From the NCBI GenBank assembly GCA_020052615.1, contig JAGVOT010000134.1:62001-126000 (forward strand): a stretch of 64,000 nucleotides of DNA, written 5' to 3'. A program made the position numbers and the translations under genes. Below, one piece after another: positions 49,936 to 61,400 of this stretch; within the stretch, counting starts at the first letter, position 1; each line of letters starts with the position of its first letter. The notes under the pieces are model-generated. The model did no database searches. It was not told the origin of the DNA and worked only from the letters and a program-made list of their open reading frames with translations. Source of the DNA: Nitrospirota bacterium (GTDB lineage: Bacteria; Nitrospirota; UBA9217).

Positions 49936-50783
49936 TGTGTATTTCTACCTTTCTTGAGATTTGGACGACCGGTCATATCTACAGTACGGAAGATCGCCGC
50001 TTTGCCTGGTCCGGACGCCGTTTTAACTGCAGGCATGCTGGTGTTCCGATGTGAGTGTTCCTGCGCTTTGTATTTGCACTGTGCGCTAGTGATGGGTGAT
50101 GTAAGGACTGACGAAGTCTTGATTACGTGCGTATATGCTAACGCTTCGGCCAAGATCGTGTCAATACCAAATATTTTATGAGAATAATTATAGATAAGGC
50201 AATAAATAAACTACCTAGAAAACCAAAAACGAGGCTAACCAAAAAACGCCTCATATCGGGCACATGTGCCGCAGCCTTGTAAGCATACGAACAGTAAAGA
50301 AAGCCTACTTTATTTTTGCAAAGTGAATGCCACCAGGGCTGGGACCACATTAACTAACTGATTGTTTTAACCTTTAGGTGCTTTACCTGTATGATGGCCA
50401 GTCTTCCTGACAAGAAAAAGATTGTCTGTATTTTCATACGACGAAATCAGGCTGTATGCTGAAAAAGCGCGATTTGGCCAAATAAACAGATTGTTAGCCT
50501 GTTGGAGGAATTCACCTGCAGGGGAAGAGTCTGCGAAGGCACCGTCATACATTCATAGAACAGGTTGTCAGTTGAAGTCGTCCCCGTGGAGGAGAGAGCC
50601 CAATGCCTGTTAATATTCCCGGTGCTCCATTGCGCGGGGATAATCGATGCTTTTATCGCATTGTCAGACGCCCGACTGTCCGGTCGTCCTCCCCTTGATG
50701 CGCCGATCATGCCGGGGCCGATGTCATTGTTGAAAAGCGGTCGTTTATACAGGAGCGACGGGTTCTTTCTAAGTGCTGTTCAC
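49936..50783. other. AT-rich intergenic island without a firm gene
   Basis: The stretch is clearly poorer in GC than its neighbours, especially 50160-50360. A perfect palindrome GGCACATGTGCC lies at 50259-50270 and a hairpin GAGGC..GCCTC at 50231-50252. Small frames exist (for example a 38-residue membrane peptide from 50254 down to 50138) but lack ribosome sites and homology. It may hold control sites for the sensor kinase gene. Confidence 0.5.
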
Positions 50784-50812
50784 TTGACAATAGCGCGCCG
50801 GGTGGGTACAGT
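50784..50812 (+). promoter_or_regulatory. Sigma-70 promoter of the sensor kinase gene
   Basis: A perfect TTGACA at 50784-50789, 17 bases, then TACAGT at 50807-50812. It leaves a leader of about 70 bases to ATG 50891. Confidence 0.65.
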
Positions 50813-50890
50813 AATGAGGCTTTCTGAGGGGTGCTGGTCTCCCCGTTCTCATGCTTCCCGTGTTGAGCGTTTCGATCATTTTCTATTGTT

Positions 50891-53800
50891 ATGCCCATAC
50901 GAACTAAATTCATCCTGATCCTCCTCGCGTTCATTATCGTCCCCGGCGTATTGTTCAGCGCGATGGTATATTCGACGGCGCGAACATCGCTGATGGACGT
51001 GAGGATCGCGCAGCTGAACAACGTCGCCGCCCTTAAGAAGGACAGGATCGAGGCCTTTTTCAGCGCCTGGCGGTCACAGATCGCGATGGTCCAGCACAAT
51101 CCCGATATTGAGCATTTCCTCCCTGTTCTGGTCGCCAACGCCGGGAACAAGGAATCATCGGCCTACCGGCAGGCTTTCGCCGAACTGGAGGAGCAACTGC
51201 AGGTAATCCAGAGGGTCAATGGATATCTGAACGTCCTTCTGGTCGACCCCCGGGGAAGGATCGTATATTCAAGCAGCGATAGAAACCGTGCTCCGCTTTC
51301 CGAGGTATCGCCTCCCGTCAAATACTTCCACGAAGCGCGAAAAAATATCTTCTTTTCAGACATCTATCGAAGAACGTCGGATAGCGCGCCGCTGGCGATG
51401 ATCGGAGCAGCGCCCGTCCATGACGTTCAGGGCGTCTTTGTCGGTGAGATCGTGATCGAGCAGGCGATGGACCTTGTCTACCGGACCATCCTGGACACGA
51501 CCGGACTCGGGCGGACGGGAGAGGTCGTCATCAGCCGCCGGGAAGGAAACGCCGTCATGTTCCTGAGTCCCTTGAAGAGCGATCCTTACGCAGCGTTCGT
51601 CAGGAAGATCCCCTATGCCAGCAAGCAGGCTTACCCGTCGCAGCGGGCGTCCCGGGGAGAGACCGGCTCGGGGATCACCCTTGATTATCAGGGAACCGAG
51701 GTGCTGGCCGCGTGGCAGTACCTGCCATCTGTTCGCTGGGGGCTGGTGACCAAGATCCATGCGTCTGAAGCCTTCGCTCCGATCGAGCATATGAGAAACC
51801 TGATCATCCTGCTGGGCGGCGTCTTCCTGTTCCTCGCGGTCCTTGTCGCCTACGCAACAGCGCGGAGCGTCGCCGACCCGATCCTGGAACTGCAGAAGGG
51901 CACGGACGTCATCGGCCGCGGCAATCTCGACCATAGGGTCGGGACGACGGCGAAGGACGAGGTTGGAGATCTGTCGCGGATGATCGACGTGATGACCACA
52001 AACCTGAAAAGGGTGACAGCATCGCGCGACGAACTGGATGCGGAGATCACCGTGCGAAAAAGCGTCGAACTGTCGCTTGTCGAGCAGTCGCGGGTCCTGG
52101 AGGCCTACTTCAAGCATTCCGTGTCGCCCCTGGTGTTCCTCGACCGGGAGTTCAACTTCCTCAGGGTGAACGAGGCCTACGCACGGGTCTGTTCTCGTTC
52201 CGTGGAGGATTTTCCCGGCATAATCACTTTGTCGATTATCCTTCCGATGAACTGAAGCAGGAGTTCGAGAACGTCGTGAACACCGGCATTCCTTATTACA
52301 AAGATGCGCGGCCCTTCCGGTTCCCGGACCATCCCGAATGGGGGACCACGTACTGGGACCTCATCGTGAACCCCATCGTGGATGACGATGGAAAGGTCGA
52401 TTTTCTGGTGTTCTCGCTGAACGACGTGACCCATCGCACGGAAACGGAGCGCCGCATAGCCGTTACCAGCGCTCTCCTGAAGCAGTTCGCCGGGAAATAC
52501 GACAGGAAGGAATACCTCGACGCCGCTGTTGACCTCATCTGCGAATGGAGCGGCTGCCGGAACGCGGGTATCAGGATAACGGACGAGGAGGGCAACATCC
52601 CCTTCCGGGCGTGCCGCGGGTTCAGCGACGAGTTCCTGGCGTCGGAGAACGCCTTGTCCGCTGCTGTCGACCGGTGCACATGCACCCGGGTCATCACCGA
52701 AAAACCGGAGCTGCATGACCTGCCCGCGATGACGCAGAGCGGCTCGTTCGCGACCAACGACCTGAGGCTGTTCATGGAGGAGCTGACGCCCGAACAGCGG
52801 AATGCGTTCCGCGGCGCCTGCCTGCGGTGCGGGTTCGGGTCCCTCGCCGTGATCCCGGTGAAGCACCGTGGCCAGATGCTCGGCGCCATACACCTGGCTG
52901 ATGAACGGCAAGGCATGGTCCCTCTGAAGAACGTGGAATTCCTTGAACAGCTCGCTTTCATCATCGGCGAGGCGGTCTACCGGTTCGATATCGAGGACGA
53001 ACTGCGCAGGAACTATGACGCCCTCCGGCTGTCGGAAACACGCTACCGCGCGCTGGTCGAGGATATCCGCGACGTCATTTTCACCCTGACAGAAGGCGGT
53101 TCCATTGCTTCCCTGAACACCGCCTTCGATGTGAACACCGGGTTTTCACGGGATGAATACGTGGGGAGGCAGTTTGTCGAACTGATACATCCCTACGATC
53201 TGCCCCATGCCATGGAGATCTTCGCGAACATCCTGTCAGGACATCCAATGCCGCTGTTCGAACTGCGGGTGCGTACGCGCTCCGGGGAGTATCGCACCTT
53301 TGAGTTCAAGGTCGGCACGGACCGGACCGCCGAGGGGATGATCCTCGGGACCGCCCGCGATGTGACCGAGCGCAAACAGGCGGAAGAGCAGCTGAACCTC
53401 TTTATTGACCTCATCAACCAATCCATTGATGCCGTGTATGTGGCGGACCCGGCAACGGGCGCGATCGTGGAGTTCAACGAGGCTGCCTGCATCAGCACGG
53501 GATATTCCCGGCGGGAATTGCTGTCGATGAAGGTCTCCAATCTTTCCCGCAAACACTTCGACCGTGAACGCTGGAACGATCATGTCTCGGAAGTACGGAA
53601 CAAAGGGGCGCTGCTCCTGGAAGATGTCGTCTATCGCAAGGACGGGAGCGCGATTCCCGTGGAAGTGGCCGTTAAGTACATCTCCCGCGGGGAGCAGGAT
53701 TACCTGGTCGCGGTCATTCGTGATGTGACCGAACGAAAACAGGCCGAGGAGGAGCACGCCCGCCTGGTCTCCGCGGTCGAGTCGGCTGCCGACGCGATCG

Positions 53801-54816
53801 TGATCACGCACCCCGCCACCGGCGTGATCCAGTATGCCAATCGCGCATTCGAACAGATCACCGGATATGCCAGGCAGGATGCAGTGGGGAGGACGCTGCA
53901 TTTCCTTGAGAGCGGCGAGCATGGCGAGGAACATTTCCACGGCATCCGGGAGACCCTGGCAAACGATGGTGTCTGGAGTGGAAAACAAGTCAGCAGGCGG
54001 AAGGACGGCTCAACCTATTTCGAGGAATGCACGGTATGGCCGGTGAAGAACAGGAACAATGAGATCATCAACTACGTGTATATCAAGCGGGATGTAACGG
54101 AGCGTCTCCGGCTCGAAGCCATCGCCGAGTCGGTCAACACGATGGACAATATCGGCTACGTATTCTCGGGGGTCCGGCACGAGATCGGCAATCCCATCAA
54201 TTCGATCAACATGATCCTCGGCATCCTGCGGGCAAAGCTGGACACCCTGCCGACGGAGGCCGTGAAGGACTATCTGGCGAAGATGACGGAGCAGATAAGC
54301 CGGGTCGAATACATTTTGCGCTCGCTCAAGAGCTTCAACCTTTACGAGACCCAGCAGCCGCAGAACATCGACCTGTCAAGCTTCATGGGGAACTTTCTGC
54401 CGCTGATACGGAATGATCTCGCACGGAAGGGCATCACCGTCCAGGCCGCTGTCGAGCCGGACAGCACGGCTTATGCCGATGCCCGGGCGCTTCAGCAGGT
54501 GCTCCTGAACATCATAACCAACGCCGCTGACGCGGTGACGGACCGGGCGGACCCCGTCATTGTTCTCTCCCTGTCTTGCAGCGCCGGTTCGGCGCGGATC
54601 CGGGTGCGGGACAACGGACAGGGAATCCCCGAGGACAAGTTGAAGAACATCTACAGGCCGTTCTATACGACAAAGAAGCAGGGGACCGGGCTCGGCCTGG
54701 TCATCGTGCGGAAGATGCTTGCCCGGATGAACGGCCGCATCGATTTGACAAGCACCATGGGCGAAGGGACCACCGTGGAGATCACCATTCCGGAGGGAAC
54801 GCATGAAGTCCGCTAA
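50891..54816 (+). pseudogene. Multi-PAS sensor histidine kinase with one frameshift
   Basis: The first part (50891-52255) has a membrane helix (FILILLAFIIVPGVLFSAMV), an extracytoplasmic dCache-like sensor to about residue 290, a second helix near 303-325, a HAMP domain (..DPILELQKGTDVIGRGNLDHRVG..) and the start of a PAS domain. At about 52217 the frame shifts: reading +1 gives HNHFVDYPSDEL.. continuing the PAS domain to 52276 and on to 54816. One missing G after CCCGG would explain it. The second part has a GAF, three more PAS domains, the H-box FSGVRHEIGNPINSI and an ATPase with NIITNAADAV, RDNGQGIPEDKL and KKQGTGLGLVIV. It overlaps the response regulator gene by 14 bases. If the shift is a sequencing error the kinase is intact. 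Confidence 0.82.
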
Positions 54817-56155
54817 TACCAGAAAAACGCTGCTCGTCATCGATGATGACCGCGTATTTGGAGAGGCCATCAGGGACTACCTGTCAAGCGAGTCCGTGGA
54901 AGTGCTCATCGCCAACAAGGCGGCGGACGGCCTGACCCTCTGCTCCCTCCGGAAGATCGACGTCGTCGTGCTGGACCAGCAGCTTCCCGACGGGGAAGGG
55001 CATACCCTGTGCCCGGACATCCTGCGGTATAACGACCAGACCAAGATCATCTTTTCGACGGCCTTCCCCAGCTTTGAGAACGCCGTCAAAGCCATCCGGT
55101 TCGGGGCCCATGATTATCTTTCCAAACCCTATGATCTGGAGGAGCTTGCCCTGGCCGTTCGGCAGTCCTTCCGCACCCTGGAGTTGGAGCAGGTCGAACA
55201 GGTCCAGAACTATCAGCGCACGCGGGAAAAAGAGGGCGCCGTCATCATCGGCGGAGAGGGCATCGCCGATGTGCTTCAGCTCGTCGAGATCGCGGCGGTG
55301 TCTGATTCGCCGGTGCTCATAACCGGCGAGACGGGGACCGGCAAGACGCTCGTGGCCAAGGCCATCCACTTCAAGGGCAAGCCGAACAGCGCGCCTTTCG
55401 TGAGCATCAATTGCGCGTCGCTGCCGGAAAATCTCATCGAGGCGGAGCTCTTCGGCTTCGAGAAAGGCGCGTTCACCGGCGCGGTCAATGCCAAAAAAGG
55501 CCTGTTCGAAATGGCTGAGGGCGGTACGCTGTTCCTCGATGAGATCGGGGAAATGCCGTTTCACCTTCAGTCGAAATTGCTGAGCGCCCTGGAGGACCGG
55601 ATGATCCGCCGGCTCGGTGGGACTTCTTCCAAACCGATCAGTGTGCGGATCATCGCCGCCACGAGCGTGGAACTGGAGGACACCCTCGGCAAGAACTTCA
55701 GGAAAGACCTTTACTACCGCCTCAGCGTGGTCCGGATACACATCCCCCCCCTTCGTGAACGGAGAGGGGACATCCCCGTGCTGTGCGGCTATCTGCTCAA
55801 GACCATCACCACCCATCCGATCGAGATCCCCGACGACGACATGACGCTGCTCATGAAGTACGACTGGCCGGGAAACGTGCGCGAGCTCAAGAACATCCTT
55901 GAGCGTGCGCTCTTCATCCAGAAGGGCGCGACGCTGGAGCCGTCCCTCCTTCTGGAAAAGAGGGCTCCGGCACCGGCGAATTGCACGTTTCCCGTTGCTC
56001 CGGAAATGACCATCAAGACCCTCGATGAGTGTGAAAAAGAGATCATCGCCGCTGCGCTGGCCCAACTGAAAGGCAATCTCACTCAGACCGCGAAAGCGCT
56101 CGGCATATCGCTGTCTACGCTCAAGAGAAAGATACAGGAATACCATATAAAATAA
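54803..56155 (+). CDS. NtrC-type sigma-54-dependent response regulator
   Basis: The 450-residue protein has a receiver domain with D14-D16 acids and the phosphoacceptor D58 (VVVLDQQLPDG), then an AAA+ domain with Walker A GETGTGKT, the sigma-54 contact loop GAFTGA (intact), FLDEIGEMPFHLQSKLL, and the arginine finger region DLYYRLSVVRIHIPPLRER. A Fis-type helix-turn-helix ends it (..LTQTAKALGISLSTLKRKI..). It is overlapped by the kinase gene, so the two are a pair. It could activate the sigma-54 promoter at 24501, which is only a guess. A run of eight C (near 55745) keeps frame. Confidence 0.94.
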   Translation: MKSANTRKTLLVIDDDRVFGEAIRDYLSSESVEVLIANKAADGLTLCSLRKIDVVVLDQQLPDGEGHTLCPDILRYNDQTKIIFSTAFPSFENAVKAIRFGAHDYLSKPYDLEELALAVRQSFRTLELEQVEQVQNYQRTREKEGAVIIGGEGIADVLQLVEIAAVSDSPVLITGETGTGKTLVAKAIHFKGKPNSAPFVSINCASLPENLIEAELFGFEKGAFTGAVNAKKGLFEMAEGGTLFLDEIGEMPFHLQSKLLSALEDRMIRRLGGTSSKPISVRIIAATSVELEDTLGKNFRKDLYYRLSVVRIHIPPLRERRGDIPVLCGYLLKTITTHPIEIPDDDMTLLMKYDWPGNVRELKNILERALFIQKGATLEPSLLLEKRAPAPANCTFPVAPEMTIKTLDECEKEIIAAALAQLKGNLTQTAKALGISLSTLKRKIQEYHIK

Positions 56156-56401
56156 AAAATGGTCCAGAATGAACCATCCAGCCTGAACCTCCGCTTATCC
56201 ATGCCTTCTCAGCATACGACCTGAATATCCTCTAACCTGTTGAATCTACGATGTCCCTTCGTTGTGCTTTCTCCGGCACGGTATTTGCTCTCTGTTCCTA
56301 CGAGTCCAAGGCGGGATCCCGGGCTCCAGAGCGACGGGGCGCGGCGTCCCGGTTTCGACAAAGGCGCAGGCTGTATCCCGGAAATGCGTGAGGAGGCAGT
56401 G

Positions 56402-57349
56402 ATGAGCGAATGGGAAAACGGGGGCGAGATCGTCGCGCTTGCTGGTTCATTCGTCGAGGAGTTCGGGCAGGACCGGGAGACGAGGTCCCGCCGAGCACGC
56501 GAGGAAGAACTGGATCAGAAGGGCCTGGACGTCATCAAGTATTATCTGAAGGAGATCAGGGAAAGGCCGCTGCTCACCTTCGAACAGGAGCAGAGCCTGG
56601 CGAAGCGGATCTCCAGGGGCGACCAGGAGGCCCGCACGCTGATGATCGAGTCGAACCTGCGCCTCGTCGTGGCCTTCGGAAAGCGGTACATCAACAGGGG
56701 GATGCCCTTTGCCGATATCATCGCTGAAGGCAACATCGGACTCATCAGGGCGGTGGAGAAGTTCAACTATAGACTGGGATACCGGTTCAGCACCTATGCG
56801 TCCTGGTGGATCAGGCAGGCGATCGAACGGGCGATCATGAACCATGCAAGCATCATACGTTTGCCGGTCCACGTCGCCGAGTCTCTCAACGTCTATCTCA
56901 GGACCGTTCGCAGGCTGAAGCAGGAGCTGAACCGGGAGCCCTGGGTCGAAGAGGTCGCCAAGCGGATGGGGATCAGCGTCGAAAAAGCGCGGGGCCTGTC
57001 GCAGACCTCGCGCGACGTGCGGTCTCTCGATACGCTGGCAGGGGACGACGAGGAAAATTCTCCTTTCTATTATCTCGAAGACACCAGCACGCCGTCCCCG
57101 GCGAGCGGGCCGGACCATGCCGGCCGGCGCAGGCTCATTGCCGAACGGCTCGAGGCGCTTTCGCCAAATGAGCGCAAAGTCCTCCAGATGCGGTTTGGCC
57201 TGATCGATGACGAACCGGTCACTCTGGATACGATCGGGAAGGAACTTGGAATAACGAGGGAGCGGGTGAGGCAGATCGCGAACAATGCGCTCGGCAAGAT
57301 CCGGGCGATGATGAAAAAAAAGAACATTCTCGCCGAGGAAATGCTGTGA
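56402..57349 (+). CDS. RpoS-like sigma factor
   Basis: ATG 56402 is chosen for its GTGAGGAGGCAGT ribosome site; the longer frame to 56240 lacks one. The 315-residue sigma-70 family protein has region 1.2 (VIKYYLKEIRERPLLTFEQEQSLAKRI), region 2 (..NLRLVVAFGKRYINRGMPFADIIAEGNIGLIRAVEKFN.., ..FSTYASWWIRQAIERAI..), region 3 (RLPVHVAESLNVYLRTVRRLKQEL) and region 4 (..LQMRFGLIDDEPVTLDTIGKELGITRERVRQIANNAL). The sequence between, LAGDDEENSPFYYLEDTSTPSP, is RpoS-like. It should control stationary-phase or surface genes. It lies 246 bases after the regulator and is probably separate. Confidence 0.88.
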   Translation: MSEWENGGEIVALAGSFVEEFGQDRETRSRRAREEELDQKGLDVIKYYLKEIRERPLLTFEQEQSLAKRISRGDQEARTLMIESNLRLVVAFGKRYINRGMPFADIIAEGNIGLIRAVEKFNYRLGYRFSTYASWWIRQAIERAIMNHASIIRLPVHVAESLNVYLRTVRRLKQELNREPWVEEVAKRMGISVEKARGLSQTSRDVRSLDTLAGDDEENSPFYYLEDTSTPSPASGPDHAGRRRLIAERLEALSPNERKVLQMRFGLIDDEPVTLDTIGKELGITRERVRQIANNALGKIRAMMKKKNILAEEML

Positions 57350-57955
57350 CAAAGCCTCTATGCCATCCTCGTGCTCCGCTCAGCTGAAATCGGTGGGCTT
57401 TGTTAACGCAGCCGGAAGTACATGCCTCCAGACAGGGACGTAGAGGAATACGCGATCTTTGACACGGCCCAGGGTTTATTTGTTCGTGAAGATACCTATT
57501 GAGAATAAGACGGCATCTCTCCAATCTCGTTCTCGTTTGGCTGAAAAAGTTCCGATGCCATTACGAGGAGCGTTTCTGCGTCGAAGCAATCTTCAGCGAG
57601 TTGATATCTTAACACCGAGATTGTTTCGCTCCGCTCGCAAGGACCACTAAACGCAGGGGAATTTATTCGCGTCTACTTGCTTCTCCTGTCCGACAGCTCC
57701 CTTCCCGACGTAACCGCGTTTTCCGACTCCCGGTCTCCCGAGAGCTATTTGCCTTAATAACCACGGAAAAGGCCATATCACAAAATAGGCTGTTCAAAAT
57801 GATCGGTTTGACGGCATGCTCGAAGTACATTACCACTAAGTCCTTGAATTAAAATAAATATGCCATTCCATTTATTCGGGTATTGATATTGCAATATGGT
57901 GAGACATTCGGTATGCCGGCGGCTGTACGCAACCGCCTGCTACGACAAATATCTC
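57350..57955. other. Intergenic region with an REP-like repeat
   Basis: No gene is visible. Bases 57558-57653 form an imperfect inverted repeat detailed separately. The rest, 57655-57955, is moderately AT-rich and has no clear sigma-54 or sigma-70 box for the receiver gene. Confidence 0.5.
57558..57653. repeat. CATTACGAGGAGC..CGCTCGCAAGGAC inverted repeat
   Basis: The left half has CATTACGAGGAGCG and CGAAGCAATCTT; the right half has GAGATTGTTTCG and CTCCGCTCGCAAGGAC, their reverse complement with a few changes. This is the widespread GCGAGGAGC-N-GCAATCTC intergenic repeat found in many environmental bacteria. It may be a REP or a non-autonomous mobile unit. Confidence 0.7.
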
Positions 57956-58339
57956 ATGAAGAACATTCTCGTGGTTGATGACAATAAAGACATCCTGCAA
58001 GCCCTGCAGTTCGGGCTCGGCGGTCATTTGAAGGACTGCACGATCCTGACCGCCTTGAACGGACAGCAGGCAGCGGATATCATGAAGAGCACCACCATCG
58101 ATCTTATCCTGACGGACCTGGACATACCCGTGCAGATGGGGTACCGGTTCATCGAGGATTCCCGGAAAGCTCATGGGCTGGTGCCCATCTGTGTGATGAC
58201 GGGCAGCTGCACCGCAGCCGACCGGGAACGCCTGCAGGCGCTGGGTGTTAAAAAGATCCTCGAAAAACCATTTCAGGTCGAGCACCTGTCGAACCTGATA
58301 GCTTCGGAACTGGGGCTGGAGCGGCGTATTTCCGCGTAG
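57956..58339 (+). CDS. Stand-alone response-regulator receiver
   Basis: The 127-residue protein is a single receiver: ILVVDDNKDILQAL, phosphoacceptor D54 (LILTDLDIPVQ), T in VMTGS, and K near residue 104 (KILEKPFQ). No output domain is attached. ATG 57956 is the family start; the frame from 57896 adds 20 residues with no homology. It may shuttle phosphate or act on a flagellar, pilus or signalling partner. The kinase is not encoded here, unless it is the frameshifted one. It is separate from the large secreted protein gene downstream. Confidence 0.86.
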   Translation: MKNILVVDDNKDILQALQFGLGGHLKDCTILTALNGQQAADIMKSTTIDLILTDLDIPVQMGYRFIEDSRKAHGLVPICVMTGSCTAADRERLQALGVKKILEKPFQVEHLSNLIASELGLERRISA

Positions 58340-58413
58340 ATAGGTACTTCTGCGTAGATTCGTTGCCTTGAACGAAATTTTATTCTTTAGTTGAGCACTG
58401 ATCCCATGTTTGA

Positions 58414-58436
58414 CGGCCCTTCAATGACAAGGGCCG
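58414..58436 (+). promoter_or_regulatory. Hairpin before the giant secreted protein gene
   Basis: CGGCCCTT (58414-58421) pairs with AAGGGCCG (58429-58436) around CAATGAC. It ends 21 bases before the ATG, so it may protect or modulate the leader. There is no T run, so it is unlikely to be a terminator. Confidence 0.5.
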
Positions 58437-58457
58437 GAATGGAAAAAGGAGGACGAT

Positions 58458-61400
58458 ATGACGTACAACAGGCAAAGGGCAGCAAGTAAGGCAGTGCGCG
58501 CTATCGCGATGGTCTGTCTGATACTGGCCATCGGGTTCGCGTTGCCGGCCGGTCTTCTCGCGTTCACGCTGAACGTCGAGGGATGCGACGCCAGCAACGT
58601 GTGCACGGCTTACACCGGAAACTTCCGGTGGATCGTTGAAGAGGACAATACCACCCAGTCGCCTCCCGGCGTACGGGTGCCCGACAGCATCGGCCTCGTG
58701 ACCCACAACAGCCACGCGCCTGTTGTTGCGAACGGGTCCGGCACGGCAGGCAGCGCGGATGTGGCTGTAAATCCCGCCGGGCGGTACTATGTTTCCGTGC
58801 TTCCTGACTCGGGGTATTCGATCGGCGGCGCCATGGTCGCCGTCGGGGCGGGCAGCGCCACGGTCAGGGTGAACGCGAATGCCCTTCCCACCGCCCAGGT
58901 ATCGGTCCTGGTGTTCAAGGACCATGCGCCGATCAACAACATTTTCGACCAGGGCGAGCAGGGGATCGCCGGCGCGACCATCGTGATCTTCGATATCGGA
59001 GGCCAGATGTCCACGGACTTCTGCGGCAATCCGCTCGGCTCCGAGTATCCTGTGGGCCAGTCTGATTGTTCCATACCCCCGACGACCATGGGAACAGGGG
59101 TCATTCTGACCGACGCCAACGGAGTCGCCCACATCAAGAACCTCACGCCTGGCAAGTACGGCATCCGCGCTGTTCCTCCGGGAGCTCCGGCCAGCTATAT
59201 CCAGACATCGACCATTGAAGGCACCCCGGGCATCGACGCCTGGGTGAAGGCGAACGAACCGCCGATGTTCATTGAAGGGTTCGGCACCGGGTTTTATCAC
59301 GCCTTTATCGGCTTTGTGATGCCCGCGGAGCTTCCCTGGGCGGCAGGCGGCCCGGGCGCGAACACCATCAGCGGCCAGAACGTATTCAACCATTTCGGCC
59401 GTCCGCCGGTGAACCAGGGATTCTTCGCCGGCCCGCCGGTGGGCGAGTGCTGGGTCGGATTGAACGACATCGCGACGGGAACCGGCCTCATGGCCGTCCC
59501 CTGCGACGGGAACAGCAATTTCTCGCTGTCCGGCATCCCCGACGGGACCTATCAGCTTGCAACGTGGGACAAACCGCTGGATGCGCTGTTCGGATTCAAC
59601 ACCGTGGTCGTGAACGGCGGCAGCGTCAACCTCGGCCAGGTGATGTCCTTCCGCTGGTTCGGCACCTACGAGGGGAGCGTCTTCTATGATGCGGACGGGG
59701 ACGGCTTCCGCGATGCGACCGAGACCGGCCTCTCGGACCAGAACATCAACATCCGCTTCCGCGACGGTTCCATCTACCAGGCGCAGCCTACGGATGCTGC
59801 CGGCGAATACGGCTTCAGCGAGGTGTTCCCGTTCTTCAAATGGCTGGTTGTCGAGGTCGATTTCCTGCGGTACAAGGCCACGGGCATGACCGCCGCGGTG
59901 GATTACGGCGGCGCCATACCGCCGGCCAACGGCTGGATCACCCCTTCGTTCGACTCTCTCAATCCCCAGCCGCAGGCCTCGGTGAACCCGAACACAGGCA
60001 ACAACAAGTCCCGGACCGAGACCGGCCCGGTGCTCACCCAGAACATGATGCTGTTCCTGAACCAGACGAACGTGATGGATTGGGGCAAGGCGGCCTATGC
60101 GCCGGGAGAGAACGGAGGCATCTCGGGCGTCGTGTTCTACGATACGACCCGCGCCGAGAACGACCCCCGCTACAACGCCGGCGAGACATGGCAGCCGGGC
60201 ATTCCGAGGGTCCAGGTCTGCCTCTACCAGGATAACCTCACCAATGCCACGGGTCTGCCTGGACCGGACGGCATCATTGATGATATCAACGCCCCGGCTG
60301 GTGTACAGCTGTGCGACGTGGACAACGCCCCCTTCGGCGATTTCCCCGGCCCCGGCGACGTGGAACGCAGCGGCACTGCGGGCGTCCTCGATCTCGGCGA
60401 CGCGATCGACATGGCCACCACCGACAGCTTTGACGACAACAAGCCCACCGGCTGCATCCAGGACCTGCCGCCCATCGCGGGCGTGCAGCCCTGCTACGAC
60501 AACTACGGGACCTGGAACCAGATCCGTCCGGGCATCTTCGACGGCGGGTACGCCTTCGGACCGGACCTTCCGACGGGCACCTACATCGTCGAGTCCGTTC
60601 CGCCGACGGGATACCAGGTCGTGAAGGAAGAGGACAAGAACGTCGATTTCGGCGATGCATACCAGGTAAGCCCCCTGCTCCTTCCGCCGGTCTGCACGGG
60701 CACCGTGGACAACGGCATGCCGCTGCACATCGTTCCGGCGGAACTGGCACTCTTCCCGGGTGTGGCGATCGATCCGCCCCTGGCGGGATCGACAACGCCT
60801 CTGTGCAATATGAAGCAGATCGCCGTGGCTGACGGAAAGAATGCGGCGTCTGACTTCTTCTTCTTTACCGAGGTCCCGAAGGCCGCACGCGTGGTGGGAT
60901 TCTCGAACAACGATCTTGCGGCCGAGTTCAATGCAGGCAGCCCGGTCTTCGGCGAGAAGACCTCTCCCGCCTGGCTCCCGGTTTCCTTCCAGGACTGGCA
61001 GGGCAACGAGGTGGCGCGCGTGTACATGGACGAGTGGGGCTCCTACAACGCCATGCTGCCGTCTTCCTATACCATGAACGTGCCGATGCCTTCGGGCGTC
61101 TCACCCAATATGATAACGGCGGTCCTGAACCATCCGTTCCTTCCGAACGGCCAGCGGGACCCGTTCTATGATCCCCGGTACAGCGTGACCCCGTGGACGC
61201 TCGACTACTGGCCGGGCAAGACCACGTACGTTGACACGCCCCTCGTGCCGATCGCCGCATTCACCGGCTTCCCGCAGAATGGGCCGGATGTGGAACCGGC
61301 GACAGCAACACCGGTCATAAGCGCGGTTTCCAGCGCGAGCTCGGTCACCGGACCCGTGGTCTGCAGCACGCCGGATACGGTGACCTTGACCTCGCTCGGG

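Noticed and set aside
50138-50254. Small membrane peptide MRRFLVSLVFGFLGSLFIALSIIILIK on the minus strand
   Set aside because: No ribosome site; it lies in an AT-rich island where hydrophobic frames arise by chance.
58380-60728. 782-codon minus-strand open frame, and similar long frames at 61101-63152 and 14855-16474
   Set aside because: They are shadows of GC-rich plus-strand genes (the giant secreted protein, and purD with its neighbour); no homology, no ribosome site and repetitive HRR/GDG-like composition.
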